Shown here piece by piece: positions 38,330 through 51,200 of a stretch of DNA of 64,000 nucleotides. A program made the translations under genes and the position numbers. This stretch comes from Primula veris (Eukaryota > Streptophyta > Magnoliopsida > Ericales > Primulaceae), in contig OY821740.1 in assembly GCA_963682055.1 (NCBI GenBank), positions 34,926,795 to 34,990,794 on the forward strand, read 5' to 3'. How positions within the stretch are numbered: position 1 is the first letter of the stretch; each line of letters opens with the position of its first letter. The notes under the pieces were generated by a model that worked only from the letters and a program-made list of their open reading frames with translations, was not told where the DNA came from and did no database searches.

Positions 38330-41300
38330 ATCCCTTCACAAATTCAAATACAAGAGGGATGATGCCTTTCGGCTTTGTCCATAACTTATTTGAAGTCGAC
38401 CGTATATATATCTATCATATGCATAGCTTTTTGTACGAGTTTTTGAGTTTAAAGGAGATGCGTAACACAAGTAATATCATGAATCTAGTACAATACGTAT
38501 TCTAACGTGAGTCGAGTTTAGTTGGAACCCCACAGTTGAGCATTTCCTGTAAAAAAGCATATTAGTGTTAGGTCAATGAATTAACTCCTCCAAACCAGAC
38601 AATATAAGACTATCCATACCCCTTCTTACAACAAAAACATTCACTGCATATAGAATCTATCGGAGCTGCTAAAATAGAAGTTAATTTCACAAACTAAAAT
38701 AAATTGAATACATCAAGAGCATTGCTATGGTTTTGAAAAGGACTGATTCTTCAGACTTCAGAGATTGTATTAACAGTCGCTCTATATCAGAACGCTTCTA
38801 CAAAAATTATGTATCGATAGCGTTTTGCCTTCGAAAAGGACAGCAGTTACATAATTTGTGCAAGTTGATTTGTAATTGACAGTTGCGTATTTGAAGCAAT
38901 ATTATGCAAGTTTGAGTCGCTTCGATTTTGTTTTTTTAGGAACAATTTATTCCTAGTACATTTGCAACTTAGCGCCCTGGTAGACCTGCAACTGATACAT
39001 ATGTTATACCTTTATTATTATTTATTAGCATATGACTTACAATTAGTATTATACTCTATTTATTATCAATTGTGAATTGTGTAAACAAACATGATATAAT
39101 ATGAGTAGTACAATACAATTAATATTATACCTTATTTTATACCGCAAACAAACATGACTATTCTTATTATATATACCATTATTAATACTTAGTTACAAAT
39201 TGTATACTTTTATACTATATTGCAAACAAACATGACATATAGACTTGTTAAATATGTTATCAATAATACCCTTAGTAGCATAAAATGCAGTACAATTAGT
39301 ATTGTACCTTATGTACTACCAATTACGAAATGTGTAAACAAACATTATATAAGTTGAGTCTCACATCACAATTAATATTATAGCCCCTCCTAATACCGTA
39401 AACAAACATACTACTGCTATAAGGAAGACACCTCTTTTACATACAGATAGCTAGTATTTTACCTAGTTGCAAAAGCGAACATCGTAAATGAGGGTCCCGA
39501 ATTCACATAATAAAAATAATGTGAAGTGGTTTGTTTATAAACGGTGTCAAATCATTGTTTTCAACAACTTATAATAAAAATACACGACAAGGCATAGCAT
39601 TTCTCAATTTTACGTGCAGCACAATAAAATCAATAGTATCACATTGTTGCTATTTTCCTTTATAAAATAAAACTATTACCCACATACATAGCAGTTATGC
39701 ATGGAATAATCCCTGTCATTAACAATTAATTCCTAGAATGAATTAAATTGAAATAACATAATAATGTACTTTCGAATTATTGTTAATTCAAATTGAGCAG
39801 CCGGACTTCTCTAACGGCACATACTTGATGGAAATGAGTAAATTTGTTACGTCTTTTGTCAAAGATGTATCATGTGTATGTTGTCAAAGATGTATCATGT
39901 GTATGTGTATATATATATGAGGAAGCTATTTGTACATCAACTTGGATATTTTTTTTGCAAAAACGTTTCAAATTAATATTTGATTAATGCAAATATCCAC
40001 GGTTTCACGACGGAAACACAAATATGCGTCTTGTTTTTTTTCTCGAGATGTATAGTTTATATAAATTTTGGCACCCTCCCATATACCACACCTAACTTCG
40101 CCTCTCCGAGTACATAATACGATTGGCGCTCGTATATGTGACATGATCTGGCTATTGGTTATTGATCTGTATATATATTGAACTTGAGTTAAAAACAGTG
40201 TTCATATTTGAACAAGTGATGGTTTTGGTCCATCTAGTGTTCGTTTTTGCATATTATACAAGTACGTTGTATAGTATTTTAGTTTGCTGTTTTTCATATC
40301 CTAATTTTGGTCTTTACTAAAAGATAATATCAAGAAAATCGATTATCCCCTATGTCTTACAACGTTCACAAGAGAAAGTTAAACTTTTTACCATGCATTT
40401 TAAATAAATATATATATAATTTTTTTACCATGCATTTTAAAGAAACCATGCATATTTTACCATACAGTATAGCATTTTAGCACCACATGTGTAAAAAGGA
40501 ATTCACATGAAATTATGCCCCTTCAACAAATGGATCGATCTTGGTTCCGCCACTCTCCTCTTATGCGAGCTTAATCATTTATTTGATTACTTTTTTTATT
40601 AAACAATGATCAATTCTGATGAATTTTCCTTAACGTTAAACTGATGTATCTTTCCTTTTCGTAGTTTCTCTTTTTTAGTAATTAAGCTTGCCTGATTTAG
40701 GAGTAAAAGCTAATAAATACTACACGTTTCCACTAGATTAATAAGTATTATTTCGAATAACTTTAGTTAGCTAGCCTTGTAAACTCAGAACTTATATATG
40801 TCTTTTGTTTACAATTAATATATACACGTAAAGTTACTATTTTAGTAAATAATCAAGTGGTATTTTGTCACTATATATAAGAGGATAGCCCCAACTTTAC
40901 GAACATTTGTATTTACACTATTTTGCTGACTACAAATAGTAAATTTTCCATGCACTAAATACAACTCAACGATCCGGAAGAAATTGAAAGAACGTCATAG
41001 ACAAAGTCACAAGGTATAGATAAAGTTGGCCAAACAAACAAACAAAATGGTTACCACTAGACTTAGTCTAATTCAATTTAATTCTGATTTAGTTTTCATG
41101 TTCGTCATCGTCATGTTCATCATGCATCGAGGTCTTTTAGTTAAGACCCTTTATATATATACATCGAAGAAACGAAAGAAAACTTTACTAGATTGGTCTT
41201 TTGCTAAATTAATTTAATCTAGGTATCATTATCATCATTAACCATGATATATAGCTAGTGCCTACGGGAACGTTACTGTTACCAATATTCAGGTCAATTT

Positions 41301-41780
41301 TTATTCTTATTAAAAACTGCTCGACACACAAAAATTGCCCCTACAAATCCCATAATCCGTAGCAGGCTATCGGTTAAAGGTTCGGGAGAAGTTTAAGTAC
41401 GTAGGTGAAAAATATACTGTTTTAACTCAAATATTAATTAAGTAGTTTTTACTCAATTACTCAAGTCATGGCAAATATTTTTTGTGTAAAAGTAAAATTG
41501 AAGTACATATAAAGAATTAGAAAAGTTAACATCAGACTCTTTTGAAATTAAGGCGATCGTAGCACTAAATCGATCATATATTTATTATATGTTTTGATTA
41601 ATGCTATGTTTGGTGCATTTTCCGTATAATAAAAAAAAGTCATGCAAGAGAAAATAAGATACTCCACATTCTGCTATGAAACATTTAGTTTCCGAAAACA
41701 TGCATGGAGATCATTTAAAAACAATGATTCCACTAATTGGATTTTTCTTCTTATTCCTCTTCCTAAAAGTATCTCCTGCT
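38330..41780. other. Intergenic, AT-rich, with spaced AAACAAACAT motifs
   Basis: No gene found. AAACAAACAT occurs at 39083, 39146, 39224, 39336 and 39400 within AT-rich DNA containing ATTAATATTATACC-like words, probably a decayed repeat. A direct duplication ATGTTGTCAAAGATGTATCA lies near 39860-39905. Confidence 0.4.
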
Positions 41781-41820
41781 CTTTATAAATAAGCATGAGG
41801 ATGAAAAGCATTTTTACCCA

Positions 41821-41830
41821 TATATAAAAG
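41821..41830 (+). promoter_or_regulatory. Candidate TATA box of the MASS-like gene
   Basis: TATATAAAAG lies 97 bp before the start codon; a second candidate, TATAAATA, is at 41784-41791. Either would give a short 5'UTR. Confidence 0.45.
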
Positions 41831-41926
41831 GAAAACGAAAAAACTAATAGCATTCAATTTTTCTTTATATCCATCTCTATGGCCTGGATTAATTAGAAAC
41901 ATTTTCTTTTCCCCAAAATTTCTACT

Positions 41927-42229
41927 ATGGCTTCCCTTCAAAGGTCAAAACAATCATTTAGGAGGTATGGTTCATCAGGTTTAGTGTGGGACGACAAACA
42001 CTTGATCGAAAACATTAGCCACGTAGCAGCGCAAAATAGAGAGTTAAGGCACTGCCAAACAACAAATATGAGAAATAATACTATGGTGGACTACGGTAAG
42101 CCTAACGGTATACCATCGGCTCTAAACCGTAGCGCTTCAACCCCGGTTAAAAATTTACGGTCACTCAAGTTGTTCGGAACTAAGTTGCTTGGATCTCGTG
42201 GGAAATCCCCTCCGACTGCCAAGAAATGA
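41927..42229 (+). CDS. MAPK-substrate-like small protein (MASS / At1g80180-like), 100 aa, intronless
   Basis: A single-exon ORF of 100 aa with a clean start and TGA stop. The N-terminus MASLQRSKQSFRRYGSSGLV followed by WDDKHL is the conserved signature of the plant At1g80180/At1g15400 group, described as MAP kinase substrates acting in the stomatal lineage. Two MAPK-type sites are present: T72-P73 (SASTPVKN) and S94-P95 (GKSPPT). No signal peptide or membrane segment. The Gly-rich middle and Cys-containing tail I associate with some members are not obvious, so placement rests on the N-terminal motif. Poly(A)-like AATAAA-type words follow at about 42290-42325. Confidence 0.7.
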   Translation: MASLQRSKQSFRRYGSSGLVWDDKHLIENISHVAAQNRELRHCQTTNMRNNTMVDYGKPNGIPSALNRSASTPVKNLRSLKLFGTKLLGSRGKSPPTAKK

Positions 42230-42239
42230 AATTCCTAAT

Positions 42240-45120
42240 TACTTGACATCAATATTAATGAAAGTTTAGTAATAGGTATTTTTAAATCTTTGTAATAAAT
42301 TGAAATATCGTGGTTGTTTATTTAATAAAAAGGAAATTGAATTATTCATCAGCAAAAAAGTTGAGATTGCACCGACAAGTAAGTAGAGTTGTTAGGGATT
42401 TTTTATTTCTTTTTGAAAGGAATACCATAATGACTTAACAGAAGAAAACGACATCCATTTTTTATCATACTATTCAATATTCATTATGAAAGCATGACCG
42501 ACAGTTAGCTACTGCTATATATGTGACAGAAGACGATTGGGTGATGTCCAATTAGGCCACCCAACCGTATATTTTAAAAATATTTTTTGCTGTGTTTGGT
42601 GGTAATATTAATTTTATTATACTCGGTATTAGTTTACTTATACGATGCAAGTTAATTTAGGCCAAGACCTGCGTAATATACCGATTTCGTATTGGGAACC
42701 AGTTCAATTTGTGCTAACATTACGTAACTGTATATGGCAATAAGAAAAATCTCAATTTGGCCTTTAATCTCAAGCAACCAGTAACAAATATTATTCATCC
42801 AGAATACAAAAGAATAAAATTAGTTTTAAGAGTAGGATAATATTGAAAAATATAATTAGGACTTGTTTTACGGGCACTCTAAGAGTCTAACCATTACCAA
42901 TTTTTCCGACTTCTGAGAAATACGAACATGTATTTTGCACAATCCATAACTACTTAGTAATTTTTGCACATCTTTTTTTATTTTCTTTTTTAGTAAACAA
43001 AAAAATTATTCCGAAGTAACCCATGTCAAATGCCTCCCTAACGGCATAAGCCGGCCAAAGACCGGTATAGAAACATAAATACACAACCAAATAGTAACAA
43101 AAAAATGTGCTAGTAACTACATTTTAAAGGAAAGAGTGAGTAATACATATGATAAAATACATCTTCATTTCCATCCTTGCGCCCTCAGTAGCTACACTTC
43201 TCTAATGCAACTAAAATCTTTGTCATAGCAAATTCACTAATTGCAATATCATTTTACTTAAAAAAAACTCTCACTTACCACATGTTTTACGCTCTATAAC
43301 CTCTGGTTTTCATATAATGTTTATCCCATTTCGAATCTCAGTGTGTATTATCATCCTAAAAAATATGAGTGTGATCCATGCTCATACACAGAAAAAATAC
43401 CATGATCTAGAATTAAAAAAAATCAATATTATAGTGTTCCATTAGAGCATCCGCATCACGTATATACCTTAAACATTTCTTTAAATATAACAATTTTACA
43501 GGTTTTAATTAACCATTTTGATTTATACAAATTTTTAGCTTTCTTATAAATTTTTCTATCATAACCATACATCATTTTTCTCCTTTTTTTTTATTAGCTT
43601 ATTTTCCTCTATTCATACATTTAGAGCTACTTTTTTGTTTATATTTTAAATTAAAAAACAGGCTAATAATAACAAAAAAACAGTATTATACGAAAACTCA
43701 TTTTTTTAAGCTCGATTTTGAAGCCTCGTGGTTAATTCGCCCAAATAGATGTTATGTTCATCATTGGTCCATTTGAAAAACTTATTCCGTTTCAATTGTA
43801 TAAAAACAATAGAAAAAATCTAAAACTACTTCTAAATTAGAGCCACTTAAATGGAGAATGAAAAATTAAAAACAAGCAAAATTTACATGAAACATAAATT
43901 TCGGATTTGATTGATTTAAAAGTTCCTATTTCAAGTTGTGAGAATTAATGAACAATACAAATATATAGAAGAAATAAAGTGGCTTACAACTGATATGAAT
44001 ATTATTTTGAGTTCATGTTTATTTTGATTTTTGAAAAGAAAGAAGGAGCCGGCTGGCTACAGTATTTTTGTTATGGAAATGATGAAATCTTAAGTGAGTG
44101 AGTTTATAAACTTCTTTCGTTAGAAATGTGAAAGCTAAAATGACAAAATTTAATTAATAAATAAAGAACGTGACAAATTATAATCACTCGTGTACCACAA
44201 ACCATTTTATTTATTTATTCCGGGTTAGACGTCACAATCACATCTGTTCATCGGGGCTGGATGATATAGTCAAGTGAAGTGATACATATACATATCCAGC
44301 TGTATATGTGTGTGTTTTTTGTTTTGTTATTACTTGTACAACAGGATCCTTTTGGTTTATGTAATTCTAATGTTTTGGTAGGCAGGTTTTCGTTGACTTT
44401 TGTTAGATAAAAATTATACCAATATTAATTAAAATTGATTTATAGCGGCACCTTTATTTTATTTTGTGTAGACACTTTATAAAAATGTGAAGATTGACAA
44501 AAAAATGTCTACACTTTTAAGTAGAAAACATTGGTGTTTTATGTAGGCGGTATCTTTAACTTCTCTCTTGGAATTAGACTAAACTCTTAATTCACAAAGC
44601 TACCCAAACAAAAATATAAATAATATAACTAATCTAACTCATTTGGACTAAAATTAAAAATTTCAAAGATAAAACTCACTATTTCTTATACTAGTTTAAT
44701 TCTTGTCACGAGGGGAAATCAATTCACATTGATATTAATATAAAAGTATAAGTAATATAACCGAAGTCATTATTTCTCGTAATATAATTAACACGGTCCA
44801 TACTACGAAAAATAAAAATATGAAACGTGAAAAATATAAATATATTATAATATTTATACATGAAATAGAAACACCAATAATTTACAGGTAAACGAGTTTC
44901 CCAATAATTCTGACTAATCGTGGGTACTAAATAAAATAAAATAAAATAAAATTATTGAGCATATATGTTTTAACACCGACAAAAAAACCCATTCACCGGT
45001 TAAGCCGGTACACACTAGTGACATCACTTGTGTGATAGTTAAAGAATATTTGTTATTCAATCAGTTTTCCTGTAAAAATAAAATAAAAACAGATCATATC
45101 TCTACTTTAATACCACTATC
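42240..45120. other. Intergenic between the MASS-like gene and CESA
   Basis: AT-rich, no coding signal. A possible MITE end (TTAGAGCATCCGCATCACG at about 43442) has no matching partner that I could find. Confidence 0.4.
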
Positions 45121-45150
45121 GAGTGAACCTCAATACACAGAGAGAGTTTA

Positions 45151-45176
45151 GAGAGAGAGAGAGAGAGAGAGAGAGA
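45151..45176 (+). repeat. (GA)n microsatellite upstream of CESA
   Basis: A pure GA tract of about 26 bp, 115 bp before the CESA start codon, probably in the 5'UTR or core promoter. GAGA tracts are common at plant promoters; an effect here is inference. Confidence 0.7.
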
Positions 45177-45290
45177 TTAAATCTCTCACGAAATTGATCA
45201 GTAATTCACTTTCAATTCTTACACTAATGATCAATTTCTTCAATTAATTGATAGTGTAACAAATTAATAGATTTGGATCTGTTAATAAAA

Positions 45291-48200
45291 ATGGAGGCTA
45301 ATGCTGGATTAGTAGCTGGATCTTATAATAGAAACGAATTGGTTCAGATTCGTAACGATTCCGATAGTCTGGTTTGTTTCTTTCTATTTTTTAAATTTAT
45401 TGTGGTACTTTTATTAGCCTTTATTAGATCTTCATTTTGCCTTTTTTTATTTCACTTACTCGGTTTAATTACTTTAAGATCTCATGTGCATGTTTGTAGA
45501 TGTGTTTATGTGTATATTTATAATTCTTTTTAGTACATTTTTTCTCAGTTCATTTTTAATTAGTTGGTTAGTGATATTGTTACATAGATCCTAGTGATAT
45601 ATGAGCTCAATTTGACCATTTAAGTGTTTAGATTTAGTTTTGGAGATTTTTAATTTAATTTAGTTGACTGATTAGATCTGAGTGTTGATTTTAGTTATTG
45701 AATTTAATCCCTTTACATTTTGAGCTGAAATTAACTATTTCATGTAGATCTGACTATTGATTTAGGAAATTAAAGTTGGGTTAATTACTTTTAATATCAG
45801 CAGTTTTTTAGCTAATTAAGTTGGGCTAATTAGTTGACCTTATATTGTTAAAAAAAAATAGCGTGTTGATTGGGATATTTCAAGTTTGCGAATTGATTTA
45901 TTTGTTTTTGTATTGACTTTGAATTTGCTGATGTTAAGCTAATAGTTTATTAAAAAAATTCTTGCTTGAGTCCGAGGGTCGATAAACGTGCGTTTTCAGT
46001 GGTTTATTCTTGTATTTATCTTTGTTTGGATTTTTATCTCATCACTTTGATCTTTTGGTTGTACTTTTTCCTATTAATTTCGTTATATAGTTATATATAA
46101 CTACACAAGGGCTGCTGAAGTTCCAATACTGCTACATTGGCCACCTTTTCGTATTTAGTACTTATTATACTCGTTCATGTTAGTGTGGTAATAAAAAGTC
46201 GGATCTTGGTTGGGTGCGTAGGTTTGAGAAATGACTAAGAGACTGTCTCGTATTGTCACACTCTATATGTAATTAATGTTAACATTGCTTGAAGTGACCA
46301 TTAACAGTACACCATTATTCTCATTATTCGTATAACTAATTTCATTTTTTGTTGTTGATTCAGCCGAAGCCTTTGAAGCAAGTGAATGGACAAATATGCC
46401 AGATCTGCGGAGACACTGTTGGACTTACAGCCAACGGTGATATTTTTGTAGCTTGCAATGAATGTGCATTTCCAGTTTGCAGGCCTTGTTATGAATATGA
46501 GCGGAAAGAGGGAAATCAATCGTGTACTCAGTGTAAGACCAGATACAGGAGACACAAAGGTAACCTTTTTGCCCCCGTGTCTGATGATTTTATAGCCCAT
46601 CTTATGATCCTGTGTGCTAACCAGCTTCAAAGACTGTAATGTAGGAAAATATCATCTTTGTACACTTGGTAAACCATACTGTCGTAGTTCATTGTTTGGA
46701 CTTCTATATACACAAAATCGAGTAATTAGGATACTGGATACCAAATTTTGAGTTTTGAACTCAATTGCACTAAAAGTGACGTATTTATTGTCCGATCAGG
46801 CGATCACACTAGTTACTAAGCACCAATAGACACAAAATCGAAAAACAACATGAGTTATAATTTGAACTTTTAGGCACTCGTGAACTTTGATAAGTTGGTA
46901 TATTTAACGTGAGGTTTGTGTAGATTGGTGTCTAAATTGGGAATTTTGATAGGGTTGTGTAATGGTTAGAGTTTGTGAAGATTGATATCTCTAATTCTGA
47001 AATTTATTGTCAACTAATGATAAGTTGATTCATAAAAGTTATAATGTGGCAGTTGCATTTATGCCAACCATATTGTTTTGGTTGAATAGTCATTATTTAT
47101 TTTAAGGAAAACAATTGTGGATGTGGCACTTGTAGGTTGTACTTAACTTTGCACTTACAAGTGTAAATGTTATTTCAAAAATTATGTTTTTTTGTCCTTT
47201 GAAGGGTAATTATGTAGTTTTTGAAATATCAATTACACTTCTATGTGCAACTTTAAATGCAACTCGTACGTGCAAATATCATCACTCTTTATTAATTCAC
47301 TGATAAGGACCATTGACCCATAACCTCCTTGGTAGACAGAGTGTACCAACTTCATTTGATGTTAATCTCTGATACAGAATGTTGAATTCTTATCCAAGAG
47401 TGATTTAGATCAGCAAGAAGCTTCAGAAAATTTATCCAAGTTTTGCACAAGTGGAAAATAATGTCGGTTGAAATTTTAACAGGGAGTCCTCGAGTTGACG
47501 GAGATGATGAAGAGGATGATGCTGATGACTTGGAAAATGAGTTTAATTATAATCAAGCAAATAGCAAATCAAGGCGCCAATGGCAGGGAAGTGATTCTGA
47601 CCTGGGTTCGTCCTCTAGATATGATTCTCAACCCATCCCCCTTCTTACTAATGGACAGCCGGTAATTTTTATTAACCATTTCTTGTTATGTTTCATTAAT
47701 AGTTTGCTTTTTCTCACCATTTTTTTTATCAATGCAGCCAAACAAAATAGACGTCTCCTACAGCTCATTTACCACTTAATGATTATCAAATCCTACCTTA
47801 ACTAACTAATTAGCTATTTTGTTTTTAATTTTATGAGCTATGACTTTTACAGTTACGTTATGTTCATGAAGATTTTTCCTTATAAATATCTTTTTATAAT
47901 TTCAGGTTTCTGGTGAGTTTCCTAGTGCTATATCTGATAACCGGTCTGTGCGAACTACATCAGGTCCTCTGGGCCCCAGCGACAAGAGTGTTCACTCGCT
48001 TCCTTATATTGATCCAAAACAACCAGGTAAACTAATGACACAGTACTAGAATATGCATTGTATTGGCCTGTATTGTTATGACTTTGACATTACTTGTCTA
48101 TGGTCTAACTATTATTATATGACCTACAGTTTCAGTGAGAATTGTCGACCCTTCAAAAGATTTGACTACTTATGGGTTAGGTGATATTGACTGGAAAGAA

Positions 48201-51200
48201 AGGATCGAAAGTTGGAAGCTCAAACAAGATAAGAATTCGATGCAAATGGCTCATATGCATGGTGACAAAGGAGATCTTGAAGGCACAGGATCAAACGGAG
48301 AAGAACTTCAAATGTAAGCAATTTGTCTACTTTTATTGCATACAAGTCTTATTTATTTTCCGGATCTATGCATATATGTGAAGTATTTACTTACATAATC
48401 GGCATAGCAAAGCACATCATGATCTGCAATTTTTTTTGTCTGAAGTAGATAGTCTTCAAAAGTGAATCAGAGCCAAAATCACCAAATTTCCTTTTTTAAA
48501 CTTCGTTCACCAACCCCATTACCTCTTATTAATTATTTTTGCACCAACTTATAATGTTTTGTAAGTAGTATGCTAACCAACGTTTATTGCTCAATCAGTA
48601 TACTCCTGATATTTTAGCATATAGTTAGCGTACAAAAGGGATAATGACCAGGAGGTTGGTGTACAATAGTGGTAATTACCAAAACAATTTTTTACAAAAT
48701 TATTTATGAAAAAGTGAGGTGTTTTGCGTATTTAGGAGGTATCCTGATTAATCTATTTATGCTAGGTTGGTGTATTAGGCCTAAAAATGATAGTCAGTGT
48801 ACAAAACCGTAACTTCGTCATAGATTATAGAAATAAAACTGCAACTGTACTGTTTGTTTATTTGTCATTTATGTTGAACGGCTATATTACATCTCCATCC
48901 ATCCAAGCTTCAATCATTTACCAGGGCTTTGGTATCATGAATTAATTCCCACTTAAAGGAAATGGTGCTAAAAATTCTAATCATTATACTCCCTTGGTTG
49001 ATGTGTATTCTTTTCTTTTTTATCACAGGGCTGATGATGCTCGCCAACCGATGAGCCGTATCATTCCAATCGCTTCTTCTCATCTTACACCTTACCGTGT
49101 GGTCATTGTACTCCGATTAATTATATTGGGCTTTTTTTTGCAATATCGATGTACTCATCCAGTGAAAGATGCTTACCCGCTTTGGTTGACCTCAGTTATC
49201 TGTGAGGTCTGGTTTGCGTTATCCTGGCTTTTGGATCAGTTCCCAAAATGGTCTCCTATCAACCGTGAGACGTACCTTGATAGGCTTGCCTTGAGGTCAG
49301 TTTGAAAGTAATATTTTTATTCATTTGAAAAATGTTCTTATACAACGATATGAAAGGTTATAAGTGCCCCGAACATGTTGTTTAGGCTGTACTTTGTATT
49401 GTGTAACTTTTTGTTCATTAGACTTTTCTAATTATTTCGAAAATAGCATTTTGGTACAGTTTCAAAACTTAATTAGTACTACAGAAATAAGAAAGAAACG
49501 TGCCCTTACTGCTTATAATGCCATATGAACGGTACCTAACAAAAACTACACTTTTTTTATCTTCCAGGTATGAGAGAGAAGGGGAGCCTTCACAATTAGC
49601 ACCTATAGACGTGTTTGTGAGTACGGTGGATCCATTAAAAGAACCCCCTCTGATTACAGCTAACACCGTACTTTCCATCCTAGCTGTCGATTACCCTGTT
49701 GACAAAGTCTCGTGTTACGTATCTGATGATGGGTCTGCTATGTTGACATTTGAAGCTCTTTCGGAAACTTCCGAGTTTGCTAGACTTTGGGTACCCTTTT
49801 GCAAGAAACACAGTATCGAGCCTAGAGCTCCAGAATTTTACTTTGCACAAAAGATAGATTATTTAAAGGACAAAATCCAGCCTTCTTTTGTCAAAGAAAG
49901 AAGAGCTATGAAGGTACCAATTGTTTATCAGTTTATAATGAACTAAATTGAACATCCAACACCATTTCCATTTGTTTTATTGACGTGGCATATCTGCTCC
50001 AGAAGAAACAAAATTAAGCATAAATGTAAGGCATACCTGTTTCCACTGAAAGATGGTGAAAGCCCATATTGAAGCACAAAATGGCTATCAATCAGTCACC
50101 AAACTTGAGCATATTTGTATGAGTTATGACACCAAAGAAAGATGGATATGTAGTATTTTGAATTCTGAAAAAGCATTCAAAAGGATCCTGAAATATTGTT
50201 TATCCTTCTGAAATGCTGCTTCTTTGTTGTAAGTGAAGAAGTTATTATGTTTTTGTATCAATAGTAAAAGTTACTTTTGACCAACAAAGGAAAAGAATTT
50301 TTTTCTGTGCTTATTTAATCTGATTTCTAAGGTGAAAGAATACAAGTTTTATTTATGAGTTTGTTTTAAACAAATGATCTATGTTGTCCACAGAGGGAAT
50401 ATGAAGAATTCAAGGTAAGGATCAATGCACTTGTTGCCAAAGCACAAAAAATGCCTGAAGAAGGTTGGACAATGCAAGATGGAACTCCTTGGCCAGGAAA
50501 TAACTCAAGAGATCATGTTGGAATGATCCAGGTATCATTACCTCTCTTTTGTTTGTTTTTTTCCTACATATCACAGTATGTGTTGTTTCAATCTTGTGCA
50601 TTTGATATACTTTGTTCTCTACAAATTTTGTCCTCTAAACCCAGATATTTTATTTTGTGATTGGACAGGTGTTCTTAGGTCATAGTGGTGGTCTTGATAC
50701 TGACGGCAATGTGCTACCACGTCTGGTTTATGTTTCTCGTGAAAAGAAACCAGGATTTCAACATCACAAAAAAGCTGGCGCAATGAATGCTTTGGTATGT
50801 TATCCGTCTCTTGCTTTCCATCTAAAGAAATTAAAGTAATAGTTTCATTTAGTTTGTAAAATTTGTCTTTGGTATTATAAGTTTTAGTCCTTGAACTTTA
50901 CATTTTGCTTTTTTTGTCCTCAGAGTAAGTTTTGTTTAACACAATGATATTATATACTTTAAGAACAAACTATCCACTAGATCATATGCTTTCTTCCCAA
51001 ACATCATCTCTATTTCCACTTAAAAGTTGCTCGGATAAAAGTAGTATTGTTTCAAAAGTATATACAACTCCTTTGACTAACGGAAAAAATATTGGAGTTG
51101 GGATTCACGCACTAAAACTGTGTGGGAAAAAGTATATGGCAAAAGTGGGACAGAGACTACTTAAATAAGTACGGAAAGGAAATAACTCTGATTTAAATTA

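Noticed and set aside
46301..46630. 109-codon minus-strand ORF over CESA exon 2
   Set aside because: It overlaps the zinc-finger exon of CESA antisense; no independent motif.
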